A stretch of 64,000 nucleotides of DNA from Spongiibacteraceae bacterium (GCA_028280715.1 JANQLG010000050.1:62001-126000); one strand, 5' to 3'. Numbered from the stretch's first letter, positions 45,444-54,194 are shown. Made by a program: numbers and translations. Notes: generated by a model not told the origin, from the letters alone.

Positions 45444-46433
45444 ATGAGCCAATTCAACTCTATAAGACATAGCACCTATCAATACAGCCCACCAGCAGGG
45501 CTGCGCAATGTTCATATCCAAAACATTATGGCCAATGTCGGCGTAAGAAAGTGGAAAATTCGATACAAGACCCGACAACTCAGAGCTACCGCCCAGGAAA
45601 TTATTTTAGATTGTGGCAACAAAACAAAATTGTTAGGGCACTACAACCCTGCCGAAGATCAACGATCACTAATCATTCTACTGCATGGATGGGAGGGCTG
45701 CAGCGAATCCTCCTACGTGCTTTCTGCGGCACAGACATTATCTTTACAGGGACATTCGATTTTTAGATTGAATTTTCGCGATCACGGCAACTCGCATCAT
45801 TTAAATCCTGAGATTTTTCATTCGGCCCGACTTTCAGATGTAACCGGCGCCCTTGAAACAATCGTTCAGCAATTCCCTCACGAAAAAATACAATTGGTAG
45901 GATTTTCTTTAGGTGGGAACTTTGCATTACGCTTAACAATTAATGAGCCAAAACATCAATATCAGTTGCACAAAACTATTGCCATATGTCCGGTAATCTG
46001 CCCCAAAGATACTATGCATTCGCTGAGTAATGGTGCACGTATTTATGAACAGTATTTTGTTCGTCGATGGAAATCTTCTCTTTTCAAAAAAAGTGCATGC
46101 TTTCCCAACTACGACTATCAGAACTTTTTAAATGAAACAAAAACACTACAGCAAATGAACGACTATTTGGTGCCGCGTTACACGCCCTATTCAGACACCA
46201 ATACCTATCTTGATGCCTATACTATTGCTGAAGATCAGTTGGCCAATCTTGATACACCAACAACGATTATTGCCAGCGAAGATGACCCTATCGTTAGTGC
46301 AAGCAAATTACCAACCCATCTTAATTCTGACAAACTGGATATTATTCTTACCCGCCACGGCGCACATTGTGCGTTTCTCAAAAATTATCAATTGGAAAGC
46401 TGGGTAGACGATCGTCTTAGGGAATTATTGTAG
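45444..46433 (+). CDS. YheT-family alpha/beta hydrolase
   Basis: A 329-residue hydrolase with the oxyanion segment LLHGWEGCSESSY, the nucleophile elbow GFSLGG (Ser about 157), the acid in ASEDDPIV and the catalytic His in HGAHCAFL. The PPAGLRNVHIQNI opening is that of the YheT/Abhydrolase-2 group (COG0429), enzymes thought to act on esters of small lipids. No signal peptide is seen. It is monocistronic in appearance and followed by 161 bp with no clear gene. Confidence 0.82.
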   Translation: MSQFNSIRHSTYQYSPPAGLRNVHIQNIMANVGVRKWKIRYKTRQLRATAQEIILDCGNKTKLLGHYNPAEDQRSLIILLHGWEGCSESSYVLSAAQTLSLQGHSIFRLNFRDHGNSHHLNPEIFHSARLSDVTGALETIVQQFPHEKIQLVGFSLGGNFALRLTINEPKHQYQLHKTIAICPVICPKDTMHSLSNGARIYEQYFVRRWKSSLFKKSACFPNYDYQNFLNETKTLQQMNDYLVPRYTPYSDTNTYLDAYTIAEDQLANLDTPTTIIASEDDPIVSASKLPTHLNSDKLDIILTRHGAHCAFLKNYQLESWVDDRLRELL

Positions 46434-46594
46434 ATTTCCACAATCATCAAAATTGGCTTTATGGATCACATCAATCGACGTTATTGTGCAGGCACCATCC
46501 AGCTAAGCACATACTACAAAACACTGGCAGGATACATCGGCACCAAGATTACGTTTACGCGCATTCCTGACCAGGAAGAATTTACTAAATGAGA

Positions 46595-47059
46595 TTACGA
46601 CTCACGGGCTACCAACCGGAAAAGATAAATCTCTGAAATATTCTCATTCCGAGGACGATTGCCATACTTCTCCTCATAGGGTACAGCAAAAGCATTAAAC
46701 TCTTCCTGATCTGTAACCCGCTCACCGCGCAGCTCATAGATATTCTCACCAAAAAGCATTCGGACATTGGGATTCACTTCTATATGCTCAACCCAGGTCG
46801 CACGGTTATCGCCGGCATGTACATAAAGCACAGAGCCCATACCGATCACCCATAGGTTGACGGAGTACGGATCATCGGGATTGGTTTCCAGTTTGATAAT
46901 TTCTTGCTGCGCCAGGGTGGTCCAATCTTGCGGTGCTGAAGTGACCGAGCCACTGAGCGCACCACTCGAAAAGGGCAGATACTCCATACAACCTGACAAA
47001 AACAACACAACACTTACCATAAGTGTCTTAACAAGCCATTTGTTTTTCATTTTATTCAT
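46595..47059 (-). CDS. lipoprotein, possible split-barrel (PNPOx-like) domain
   Basis: A 154-residue protein with a lipobox (FLSGC, Cys24). The soluble part has QDWTTLAQQE, PYSVNLWVIG, VLYVHAGDNRATWVEHIE, NPNVRMLFGENIYELRGERV. This order matches the membrane-anchored protein at 24643-25107, so the two are probably paralogs. The pattern resembles the pyridoxamine-phosphate-oxidase/deazaflavin nitroreductase barrel, which would make it a periplasmic flavin- or haem-binding protein; this is inference. ATG codons at 47059 and 47050 are both possible. It lies upstream of nothing on its strand, convergent to a hydrolase gene. Confidence 0.6.
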   Translation of the reverse strand: MNKMKNKWLVKTLMVSVVLFLSGCMEYLPFSSGALSGSVTSAPQDWTTLAQQEIIKLETNPDDPYSVNLWVIGMGSVLYVHAGDNRATWVEHIEVNPNVRMLFGENIYELRGERVTDQEEFNAFAVPYEEKYGNRPRNENISEIYLFRLVARES

Positions 47060-47161
47060 CCAACAGTTGATGCACAGGAAATACCAAGCCCTTTATTACA
47101 CTGTATTTGCTCCTAAAATGAAATGAGCAGTTTTGAATAAACCATTAACTACTATCCGTAA

Positions 47162-47779
47162 TTAAGACACCGCCTTCACGGCCTCAATATTACCCACAGA
47201 CTGAAACTGCAACTGAGCCACCAGACTACTAACCACCGCCTGTAGCCGATCCTGCAATACATCGCCGACCAGCTGCCCCTGTTGATCAAATGCCTGATGT
47301 GCCGAGGGGACAGCTAACTGCTGAGGCATAACCAAACTGCCCAGACTAGTCAAAATATCCCGCAAATGAGCCAATCCACGAATACCACCCAAACCTCCCG
47401 GGGAAGTGCTCATAATAGCCACTGACTTACGATCAAAATCCGGAGCATAGTTGCTCTCTGAATCAGGCCGCGACAGCCAGTCCAACGTATTTTTTAACAC
47501 AGCCGTCAAAGAACCATTGTATTCCGGGCTGGCAATAATCAAGCCGTCGGCCTGGGACAGCAATTGTCGCAATGCAACTAACGCAGCAATCGGCTGACCC
47601 TGAGCCTCCCTATCTTCTGAAAATAACGGCAATTCATAATCACTCAACTGAATGACTGTCATTTCCGCTCCAGCTGATCTGGCCGCTCTAGCCGCATTCT
47701 CCACTAGTTGCTGATTCCAGCTGTCTTTACGTAGACTACCCGATAACGCAAGAATGTATGGCTTACTGTTCTTTTGCAT
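47162..47779 (-). CDS. NADPH-dependent FMN reductase family protein
   Basis: A 205-residue flavodoxin-fold enzyme. The FMN phosphate loop reads [14 protein letters not shown] (about 13-26) and the second FMN-binding stretch [20 protein letters not shown] (about 87-106). These are the signatures of the ChrR/ArsH/SsuE-like quinone or chromate reductase group. It reduces FMN, quinones or metal ions with NADPH. The LysR gene diverges from it 119 nt away and is the likely regulator. It is probably a stress or redox-cycling protection enzyme. Confidence 0.88.
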   Translation of the reverse strand: MQKNSKPYILALSGSLRKDSWNQQLVENAARAARSAGAEMTVIQLSDYELPLFSEDREAQGQPIAALVALRQLLSQADGLIIASPEYNGSLTAVLKNTLDWLSRPDSESNYAPDFDRKSVAIMSTSPGGLGGIRGLAHLRDILTSLGSLVMPQQLAVPSAHQAFDQQGQLVGDVLQDRLQAVVSSLVAQLQFQSVGNIEAVKAVS

Positions 47780-47898
47780 GATTCACCTTCCACCTAATTT
47801 GCAATTCAATTGTTACTGCTAAAACACGTCATTACCTAAACAATGAAGCCAGTTTGCCACTTATAAATTTGAACAAAAACAGAATAAATGCAAAACTT

Positions 47899-48867
47899 AT
47901 GTGCATGAAAGCACAATCAAAGACCAGCAACATCAAGGGCAAAAAAGCGGCTTCGAAGACTCAGCTGAAAGCCAAGCTTCAGGCCAAGTTCCAAGATTGG
48001 AGCGATATGCATTTTGCCTTTCAGGTAGCACGCCTGGGCACACTGTCAGCAGCCGCTGAAGTGCTGAATGTACATCATTCCACCGTACTGAGACGAATCG
48101 ATGCATTGGAACAGCGACTGAACACTCACCTGTTTCAACGCCATGCAAGAGGCTACACCCTGACCGAAGCCGGACAATTAATGTTAGCTACTGCATCGCG
48201 TGCTCAGGAAGAGTTTGATCGACTTGTAGGGCAATTAGCAGGAATTGATGATCAGCTGACCGGCACGCTGGTAGTAACTACAGTCAACACTCTATCGCTT
48301 CACCTGACCCCCATTCTGGCAAAATTTCAGCAGCAGCATCCCGAAATTCGAATGGACTATGTCGCCGATTCCCGCATTTTTAAACTGGAATATGGTGAAG
48401 CCCATGTCAGCATAAGGCCAGGTGCCAAACCTAAAGATCCAGACTATGTAGTCCAACATCTACGCACCACCCCTTCGACTCTCTACGCCTCCCCACGATA
48501 CATCAAACAATTCGGCGGCATGAAAGATCAGCATGACATTGCCGGGCATCGTTTTATTACCCATATCATGCAATTAAGTAACATTCCTATCATTGACTGG
48601 CTGTCAAAACATATTCCAGCTGAACAGGTTTATTATCGAGCATCAGACTTCAATACTATGATTGATGCAGCAGAATCCGACATAGGAATAACGCCTATCA
48701 ATTGCTGGTTAGCCGAGAATAACCGCAAGCTGGTGCCGTTATTTCCCCCACCCAAAGAATGGAATACAGAATTGTGGCTAGTCACTCACCGCGACATACA
48801 TCGCACACCAAAAGTGCAAGCATTAACACAGTTTCTCAAGGAAATGATTAGGGAAAACAATAAATAA
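47899..48867 (+). CDS. LysR-family transcriptional regulator
   Basis: A 322-residue regulator with a basic N-terminal extension (KKAASKTQLKAKLQAKF) and then the HTH GTLSAAAEVLNVHHSTVLRR, followed by a substrate-binding domain ending near the stop. I start at ATG 47899; a longer frame begins at TTG 47854, with no ribosome site. It is divergent from the FMN reductase gene and likely activates it in response to a redox-active compound. The 3' half has left a decayed copy downstream (48905-49660). The 24-bp sequence just after the stop is repeated at 49661. Confidence 0.88.
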   Translation: MCMKAQSKTSNIKGKKAASKTQLKAKLQAKFQDWSDMHFAFQVARLGTLSAAAEVLNVHHSTVLRRIDALEQRLNTHLFQRHARGYTLTEAGQLMLATASRAQEEFDRLVGQLAGIDDQLTGTLVVTTVNTLSLHLTPILAKFQQQHPEIRMDYVADSRIFKLEYGEAHVSIRPGAKPKDPDYVVQHLRTTPSTLYASPRYIKQFGGMKDQHDIAGHRFITHIMQLSNIPIIDWLSKHIPAEQVYYRASDFNTMIDAAESDIGITPINCWLAENNRKLVPLFPPPKEWNTELWLVTHRDIHRTPKVQALTQFLKEMIRENNK

Positions 48868-48881
48868 GCGACAGCATTTTC

Positions 48882-48905
48882 TATCGATTAAAACTATTTT
48901 TATTG
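48882..48905. repeat. 24-bp direct repeat, copy 1
   Basis: This sequence, beginning TATCGATTAAAA, lies 15 nt past the LysR stop and is identical over 24 bp to 49661-49684. The pair flanks the orphan FecR-N gene and a decayed LysR fragment. Confidence 0.9.
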
Positions 48906-48930
48906 CCCAAAATCTAAAGATCCAGACTAT
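48905..48930 (+). pseudogene. short LysR remnant (fragment A)
   Basis: A 17-nt perfect match CTAAAGATCCAGACTAT (48914-48930) to the LysR coding sequence at 48431-48447, with the preceding few bases also similar (TGCCCAAAAT versus TGCCAAAC). It appears to be the upstream piece of the same decayed copy seen at 49484-49660. Confidence 0.55.
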
Positions 48931-49004
48931 ATCCAGGTCGAAATTGATTGAACTTCATCGGTTCAAGCCCCCAATAAAGGCTGTTCTACACAATATTTAC
49001 TTCT

Positions 49005-49032
49005 AAAATGATACGATACATCGTATCATTTT
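49005..49032. promoter_or_regulatory. perfect 13-bp palindrome upstream of the FecR-N gene
   Basis: The arm AAAATGATACGAT (49005-49017) and its exact complement (49020-49032) are separated by only AC. The site is followed by TTTTGTT. It is long and GC-poor, more like a regulator site (or a weak terminator) than a coding feature. It lies 123 bp before the orphan anti-sigma-like gene. Confidence 0.6.
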
Positions 49033-49154
49033 GTTACTTCAATACATTAAGCAGTCATCATAAAAAGAAATGGTCAAGGGGCTAAGCGCCATTTTGATGA
49101 TCAACGATGTGATGTTATCTATTTCAAATGTGCATGCTGAGGTACAGCTGTAAA

Positions 49155-49442
49155 ATGAAGAATATTGTTAGTTTTCCTGATGCAGCAGTGGTTAAGAAGG
49201 AAGCCGCCCACTGGATTGCACGACTGGACGGAGACGAAGAACTCTCGCCCGTTGAGCGTGAATCATTACGTAAATGGATCCATACCAGCCCTGCCCATCA
49301 TCAAGCTCTGTATGATGCAGCTGAATTATGGGGAAATCTAAATATCCTAACTGAACTTGCACCGCAGTCGACTGACAATAAAACGAGTGGATCAGCTACC
49401 GCAAACAGCACTGAAACTGCCTCTGAAAGTAACGAGCTATGA
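49155..49442 (+). CDS. orphan FecR-N-domain (DUF4880-like) protein
   Basis: A 95-residue protein consisting almost only of the short N-terminal domain of FecR/PupR-type anti-sigma factors: AHWIARLDGDEELSPVERES, LRKWIHTSPAHHQALYDAAE, LWGNL (about 15-65). The periplasmic sensor half and the membrane helix are absent; a Ser/Thr/Asn-rich tail follows. The domain normally binds an ECF sigma factor, and no sigma gene or TonB receptor is adjacent. It may be a free-standing sigma-binding protein or a truncated remnant. ATG 49155 is used (GAGGT about 11 nt upstream); a longer frame starts at 49128. It lies inside a decayed LysR copy, so it was probably inserted. Confidence 0.65.
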   Translation: MKNIVSFPDAAVVKKEAAHWIARLDGDEELSPVERESLRKWIHTSPAHHQALYDAAELWGNLNILTELAPQSTDNKTSGSATANSTETASESNEL

Positions 49443-49483
49443 ATAACAGTCGAAATCACCGATATTTAAGACAATTGTTGTAC

Positions 49484-49660
49484 GTGCAAAACTAAATAAC
49501 TTTATGCGACACAGGAAGGTTATTGAATTGTCTGTCCATCAGATGTTTATAGTCCTGCCGTTAGAATATCTTCGGATCTCAACATCCTCATTGATGCCGC
49601 AAAATTCCACATAGAAATAACCCTTATCAATTGCTGATTAGTCAAAAATAACCACAAATT
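49484..49660 (+). pseudogene. decayed LysR 3' fragment (fragment B)
   Basis: From 49590 to 49657 the sequence aligns without gaps to the LysR gene at 48661-48728 with 56 of 68 identical bases (my count). Weaker similarity extends left to about 49484. In the LysR frame it reads IDAAKFHIEITLINC then a stop (TGA) where LysR has Trp. The last LysR stretch is deleted, and the copy joins the repeat of the LysR 3' flank at 49661-49684. It is a pseudogene piece. Confidence 0.8.
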
Positions 49661-49684
49661 TATCGATTAAAACTATTTTTATTG
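49661..49684. repeat. 24-bp direct repeat, copy 2
   Basis: Identical to 48882-48905. It is the relic 3' flank of the decayed LysR copy and sits 70 bp before ppk1. The 310-bp stretch 49443-49753 otherwise holds only the decayed copy. Confidence 0.9.
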
Positions 49685-49753
49685 ATGGAAACCACTTTTA
49701 TCTTCAGAAGCTATGATAATAATGTGTGTTCCAGAGAATCACACTGACACAGA

Positions 49754-51808
49754 ATGATGAAAAGTAACGATCGATTTATAGCAAAAGAATTGAGTTGGCT
49801 AGCATTTAATGATCGCGTGCTGCAAGAGGCGGCTGATCCGCGAAACCCTATTGTCGAGCGCGTACGATTTTTAGGTATTTTCTCTAACAATCAAGATGAA
49901 TTTTTTAAGGTCCGCGTTGCTGACGTTCGGCGCGCTGTGAAACAAAAGGAAAGACACGGGGTTTCTGGCGAGGACAAAAAACTACTCAATCGAATACAGG
50001 AAAAAATATCTCAGCTGTCTTCGAAATTTGACACCATTCTGGAAGAGGTCCTGCAGCAGCTGGAAGCTAAGAAAATATTTTTCCTGACGCCTGACACCCT
50101 ATCCGAAAAACAAGGGAAATGGTTAATCCACCACTTTCAGGAAAATATTCTGCAAAATCTGGTACCCATTTGGATACAAGCGGACACCGATCTTGATAAG
50201 CACCTCACCGACGAAGTGTCTTATCTGGTCGTTGAAGTTAAAAAAAACAGCGATCGACGTTACGCCATTGTCGATATTCCAGACAGCGTTCCCAGGTTTA
50301 TCAACATCCCCCCTGACAGGGGCCATGCTCGCAATTATTTTATGATGGTCGATGAAGTTATTCGCTTCAACCTGAATGAAATTTTTATACCCTTTGTCGA
50401 CTTTGACAGCATTCAGGCCTGGTCCATGAAGTTTTCTCGCGACTCAGAGTACGAGCTCGAAGATGATCACGACCTCAGCTATATGGAAAAACTTAACCTT
50501 GGTATGAAACAACGATTAACCGCCGAACCAGTTAGATTAAGTTACGACCGAACCATGCCAGGGGAACTGGTTGAACTGCTACGTGAACGTTTAGGCATTG
50601 AAAGTGTTGACAGTATTATAACAGGAGGACGCTACCGAAACTTCCGTGATTTTATCAGTTTTAAAGCACCCGGAAAAAAATACCTTGAACACAAACCCAT
50701 GCCGCCACTACCTTGCCATCATCTCGATCAACATCGCAATATTTTTGAAGCCCTGGATGAAAACGATGTCCTACTCTGTTACCCCTACGACCGCTTCAGT
50801 TATTTTACCGAATTCGTACGCCAGGCCGCCTTTGACCCTGCTGTTGTCGAAATAAAAATTAATGTCTATCGTGTTGCACCAGATTCAAAAATTGTTGATT
50901 CACTTATTGATGCCTCGCGAAATGGCAAACAAGTGACCGTTAATGTTGAATTACGTGCACGTTTTGACGAAGAACACAATCTTGAACTGACAGAGCGCCT
51001 TAACGACGCTAACATCAAAGTAACGCTCGGCATTTCCAATTTGAAAGTTCATTCAAAACTGTTTGTCGTTTCGCGCAAGGTAGATGATGACATTAAACGC
51101 TATGCTGTGGTCAGCACTGGCAACTTCAATGAGAACACCGCCAGAACCTATACTGATTTCGCCTTATTTACCTCCCATCAGGGTATTTGCAAAGAAGCCG
51201 ATAGCGTTTTTCAGTTCATTGAAACCAGTTACAGGCACCCGAAACTAAAACACCTTTGGCTATCGCCTTTAACAACGCGTTCAACGATTCTAAAAAAAAT
51301 CGATCGCGAAATAGATAATGCCAACCAAGGCATTAAGGCGAGTATTAAGTTAAAACTCAACAATCTGGTCGATGAAGAAATTGCTGATCGCCTGTATCAA
51401 GCCAGTCAATCCGGCGTGACTGTTGACATGATTGTACGTGGCATGTGCTGCCTCAAACCTGGCATAAAAGGGCTGAGTGAAAATATCAGAGTAACCAGCA
51501 TTGTTGATCGTTTTCTGGAACATACTCGCCTGGCAATATTTGAAAATAATGGTAACCCTGAAATTTTCATTTCATCAGCAGACTGGATGGTCAGAAACCT
51601 CGACTATCGTATAGAAGTTACCTGCCCTATATATGACCAAGACATTAAGCAACGCCTAATTGCCATTATGGACATCCAACTTGCCGACAATCAAAAAGCT
51701 CGAATCATTGATGACTCACTGGAGAATCAATATGTAGCACGGGGAAACAAACGAAAACTTCGTTCACAGGAAAGTATTTATTACTATTTACAGCGTGAAA
51801 AAAATTAA
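49754..51808 (+). CDS. ppk: polyphosphate kinase 1
   Basis: A 684-residue enzyme that polymerises the gamma phosphate of ATP into polyphosphate. The N-terminal domain starts FIAKELSWLAFNDRVLQEAA. The autophosphorylated histidine is in NLKVHSKLFVV (about His433), and a second His lies in FLEHTRLAIF (about His589). NGNPEIFISSADWMVRNLDY matches the C-terminal PLD-like domain. The length equals the family norm. The two ATG codons at 49754 and 49757 are both possible. The gene stands alone; no ppx lies next to it. Confidence 0.96.
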   Translation: MMKSNDRFIAKELSWLAFNDRVLQEAADPRNPIVERVRFLGIFSNNQDEFFKVRVADVRRAVKQKERHGVSGEDKKLLNRIQEKISQLSSKFDTILEEVLQQLEAKKIFFLTPDTLSEKQGKWLIHHFQENILQNLVPIWIQADTDLDKHLTDEVSYLVVEVKKNSDRRYAIVDIPDSVPRFINIPPDRGHARNYFMMVDEVIRFNLNEIFIPFVDFDSIQAWSMKFSRDSEYELEDDHDLSYMEKLNLGMKQRLTAEPVRLSYDRTMPGELVELLRERLGIESVDSIITGGRYRNFRDFISFKAPGKKYLEHKPMPPLPCHHLDQHRNIFEALDENDVLLCYPYDRFSYFTEFVRQAAFDPAVVEIKINVYRVAPDSKIVDSLIDASRNGKQVTVNVELRARFDEEHNLELTERLNDANIKVTLGISNLKVHSKLFVVSRKVDDDIKRYAVVSTGNFNENTARTYTDFALFTSHQGICKEADSVFQFIETSYRHPKLKHLWLSPLTTRSTILKKIDREIDNANQGIKASIKLKLNNLVDEEIADRLYQASQSGVTVDMIVRGMCCLKPGIKGLSENIRVTSIVDRFLEHTRLAIFENNGNPEIFISSADWMVRNLDYRIEVTCPIYDQDIKQRLIAIMDIQLADNQKARIIDDSLENQYVARGNKRKLRSQESIYYYLQREKN

Positions 51809-51843
51809 ATAAAGCAAATTAACAAGAAAAAATCAGCCTTTCA

Positions 51844-52656
51844 CTAGTCATCTTTATCAGCTTCTGAAATCAAATCTTCCATAATCTTATGGTATCTCTG
51901 CTGAGTAAAAAATTCCTTTGCCACAGCTTCCCAAACATCTCTATTTTTAGCAACAATAGAATCATCACGATACCAAAGGTAGGCCTTAACATATCCAATA
52001 TGCACTTCATGAAATTGATTTACATCTATTCCATAATATTTAGCCTGATACTCTAATGAAGGTCTGATACCAATCACACCGTCCACCCTACCACTCATCA
52101 ACATTTGAATAAACTGATCACTACTCTTATAGACTTCCACACTAAATGCGCTATTACGTAATCGTCTTTCCATGCCCGGAGTTGTCGCCAATGTAAATTC
52201 CTTTTTCGTATCAAGCCCGGCAATGGGATTATCTTTTTTAGACCATAAAATATTTTCTCCGACGACATTAGGAGAAAGACGCTCAATGTCAGGCCGAGCC
52301 TCAAGATTAGAACCGCTTATCATAATATCCGCTTCGCCGTTAAAGAGATATTGCAAGCCCCGTCGCCCAATAACATTTATATATTGGATCTGAATACTCG
52401 GATCGATTAAATCAACATAGGGCCGCAGGAGTGTAGGATAGTAACCTTGTGGTTTATTATTAGCATCACGCCAAAACCAAGGAGGACTGCTAGGTACCGC
52501 AATGATTATTTGTTTTTTGTTAGTAGAAACATCTTCAGTTTGATTAAGCTCGGCAAAGCACGTCAAAGAAATGGGTATCAAAAATAACAAACCAACAATA
52601 GCTCTAACGGCCGGATGGGTTAACAACTTATCGATTAGGTACTGACATACTGTCAT
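51844..52656 (-). CDS. periplasmic solute-binding protein family 3-like
   Basis: A 270-residue protein with an N-terminal hydrophobic stretch (about 17-35) and a family 3-like binding domain: IIIAVPSSPPWFWRDANNKP, QYLFNGEADIMISG, TTPGMERRLRNSAFS and SSDQFIQMLMSGRVDGVIG. It lacks a lipobox. No transport permease or ATPase is nearby, so it may be a free signal-detecting binding protein or part of a two-component sensor system elsewhere. The start ATG has no good ribosome site. It converges with ppk1, 35 nt apart. Confidence 0.75.
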   Translation of the reverse strand: MTVCQYLIDKLLTHPAVRAIVGLLFLIPISLTCFAELNQTEDVSTNKKQIIIAVPSSPPWFWRDANNKPQGYYPTLLRPYVDLIDPSIQIQYINVIGRRGLQYLFNGEADIMISGSNLEARPDIERLSPNVVGENILWSKKDNPIAGLDTKKEFTLATTPGMERRLRNSAFSVEVYKSSDQFIQMLMSGRVDGVIGIRPSLEYQAKYYGIDVNQFHEVHIGYVKAYLWYRDDSIVAKNRDVWEAVAKEFFTQQRYHKIMEDLISEADKDD

Positions 52657-52785
52657 TTTTATTAGAATTTAGCTCAAGGGATAAAGATAGAATAACACTT
52701 ATTTTAATCAAGCATCTACAGAAATTATGCCGAATACTATTTGTTAAAAGCACTATAAATTAACAATGAAGAGCAGTTTTATGAA

Positions 52786-53490
52786 TCAATGCTTTCCTTT
52801 TATGAATCGTAAAAACAACCCCGAAGCAATACCTGCTGAAGCAAAAATCATACACATCACCATAATTTGATAACGCGCAGCAATCAAAGGGGAAACACCA
52901 GAAAGTATTTGGCCAGTCATCATTCCTGGCAACGAAACCAAACCTACTGCAAATAAAGAATTTACTACCGGTATCAGGGATGCATTAAAGGCAATAGCGC
53001 GAGCATTCTGATAATTCTCACTACGTTCATACTCTGAAAAAAAACGCTCTGCCGCCAGGCTCACGCTAGTCATAGCATTGGCGAACACCATACCACCCAA
53101 AGGAATCATGTATTGAGCAGAAAACCATGGCTCTATGACTAGTACAATTTGACTCATCATTCCAAGAGAAAAACTACCGCTTAACGCAATGGCTGCACAG
53201 GCATAAACGTAAAGCCGTTTACGATGAGTTTCTATTGTATTCAGTGCAATCCAGCTGGAAACCGTAATCATTACCAGCAACACTAACAACACAACCCAGG
53301 GAAGATTGGTCTCCAATAAATAGGCAAGAAAATAACCGACTGTCAGTAACTGCACCAGCATACGCGCTAACGCATAACTTGCATGCTTATAATTCAACGA
53401 CCAGCGAACATAAATCATTAACACAACAGCTACTGGCACAAAGGCAAACACCAACCGTGCCAAATCGACAGTTTGAATACTGTCGCTCAC
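52786..53490 (-). CDS. FetB/UPF0014-like membrane protein
   Basis: A 234-residue integral membrane protein with about six helices; LVSLPGMMTGQILSGVSPL followed by AARYQI is the signature of the UPF0014/FetB family. FetB pairs with the ATPase FetA to export iron in E. coli. No FetA-like ATPase gene adjoins, and the downstream gene is a binding protein on the same strand after 129 nt. It starts with GTG 53490 (AGGT 8 nt upstream). It is the last gene of the TVP38-ArsM-ElbB run, 50 nt after elbB; co-expression with redox/arsenic genes is notable. Confidence 0.8.
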   Translation of the reverse strand: MSDSIQTVDLARLVFAFVPVAVVLMIYVRWSLNYKHASYALARMLVQLLTVGYFLAYLLETNLPWVVLLVLLVMITVSSWIALNTIETHRKRLYVYACAAIALSGSFSLGMMSQIVLVIEPWFSAQYMIPLGGMVFANAMTSVSLAAERFFSEYERSENYQNARAIAFNASLIPVVNSLFAVGLVSLPGMMTGQILSGVSPLIAARYQIMVMCMIFASAGIASGLFLRFIKGKH

Positions 53491-53540
53491 AGCAATACCT
53501 GTTGTTGAAATTGATTATTCAACCACACGCAATCAATCCA

Positions 53541-54194
53541 TTAAGATGATAAATCCAGCACCGACTGAACACACTGCTCGATGCCCGCAGCTGCTTCGCT
53601 AACCGCACCAGCTAACATATAGGCAGGCGTTGTGACTAATTTGTTAGCTTCATCAACAATCGCTTCATTGACTGGACAAACCACATGCTCAGCCCCCATT
53701 GATTCAATCGCCGCAGCGGTTTCGGCATCGGTACCAATGGTACATTTTACGCCGTCACCAAAAATCGCTGCTGACATAGCAGGAGCAATACAAATAAGCC
53801 CGATAGGTTTTTCAGTCTTGTGCATGGCTTTGGCAAACGCAAGGAAGTCAGGCTGCACGGTCAATGCAGGCCCTTTGACAGCAAAATCAGACAGGTTTTT
53901 CGCTGCACCAAAACCGCCTGGCACGATTAAGGCATCAAAATCGGCAACAGCAGCTTCGGTCAGGTCTTTGATATTGCCTCGCGCAATACGTGCCGCTTCC
54001 ACCAACACATTACGCGTTTCATTCATCTGTTCACCGGTTAGGTGGTTGATGACATGCATTTGATCGATATTCGGGGCGAAGCACTGATATTCTGCACCGG
54101 CTTTTTCCAAGGCTAATAAAGTCAGTACAGCCTCATTAATTTCTGCCCCATCGTAAACACCACAACCGGCTAAAACAACTGCAACTTTTTTCAT
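53541..54194 (-). CDS. elbB: ElbB-like glyoxalase / DJ-1 superfamily protein
   Basis: A 217-residue protein, the same length as E. coli ElbB, with the opening KKVAVVLAGCGVYDGAEINE, a Cys nucleophile elbow ICIAPAMSAAIFG and IVPGGFGAAKNLSDFA. ElbB is a glyoxalase-type enzyme linked in older work to isoprenoid metabolism. GGAGGTG precedes ATG 54194, so that start is used; a 5-codon upstream extension is ignored. It follows the methyltransferase gene by 63 nt in the same run, an association I have not seen described. Confidence 0.9.
   Translation of the reverse strand: MKKVAVVLAGCGVYDGAEINEAVLTLLALEKAGAEYQCFAPNIDQMHVINHLTGEQMNETRNVLVEAARIARGNIKDLTEAAVADFDALIVPGGFGAAKNLSDFAVKGPALTVQPDFLAFAKAMHKTEKPIGLICIAPAMSAAIFGDGVKCTIGTDAETAAAIESMGAEHVVCPVNEAIVDEANKLVTTPAYMLAGAVSEAAAGIEQCVQSVLDLSS

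Noticed and set aside
46461-46592. A 43-codon plus-strand frame (MDHINRRYCAGTIQLS start) between the YheT-like and lipoprotein genes
   Set aside because: No ribosome site, no recognised domain, and short; it may be a gene remnant, but nothing in the sequence supports it beyond an open frame.
48948-48966. Dyad TTGAAC-N7-GTTCAA upstream of the FecR-N gene as another copy of the TTCAAC-N4-GTTGAA operator
   Set aside because: The half-sites are in a different order and spacing from the three real copies, and it lies in decayed sequence.
53632-54063. A 143-codon plus-strand frame over elbB
   Set aside because: Antisense to a clear ElbB protein; no ribosome site or domain.
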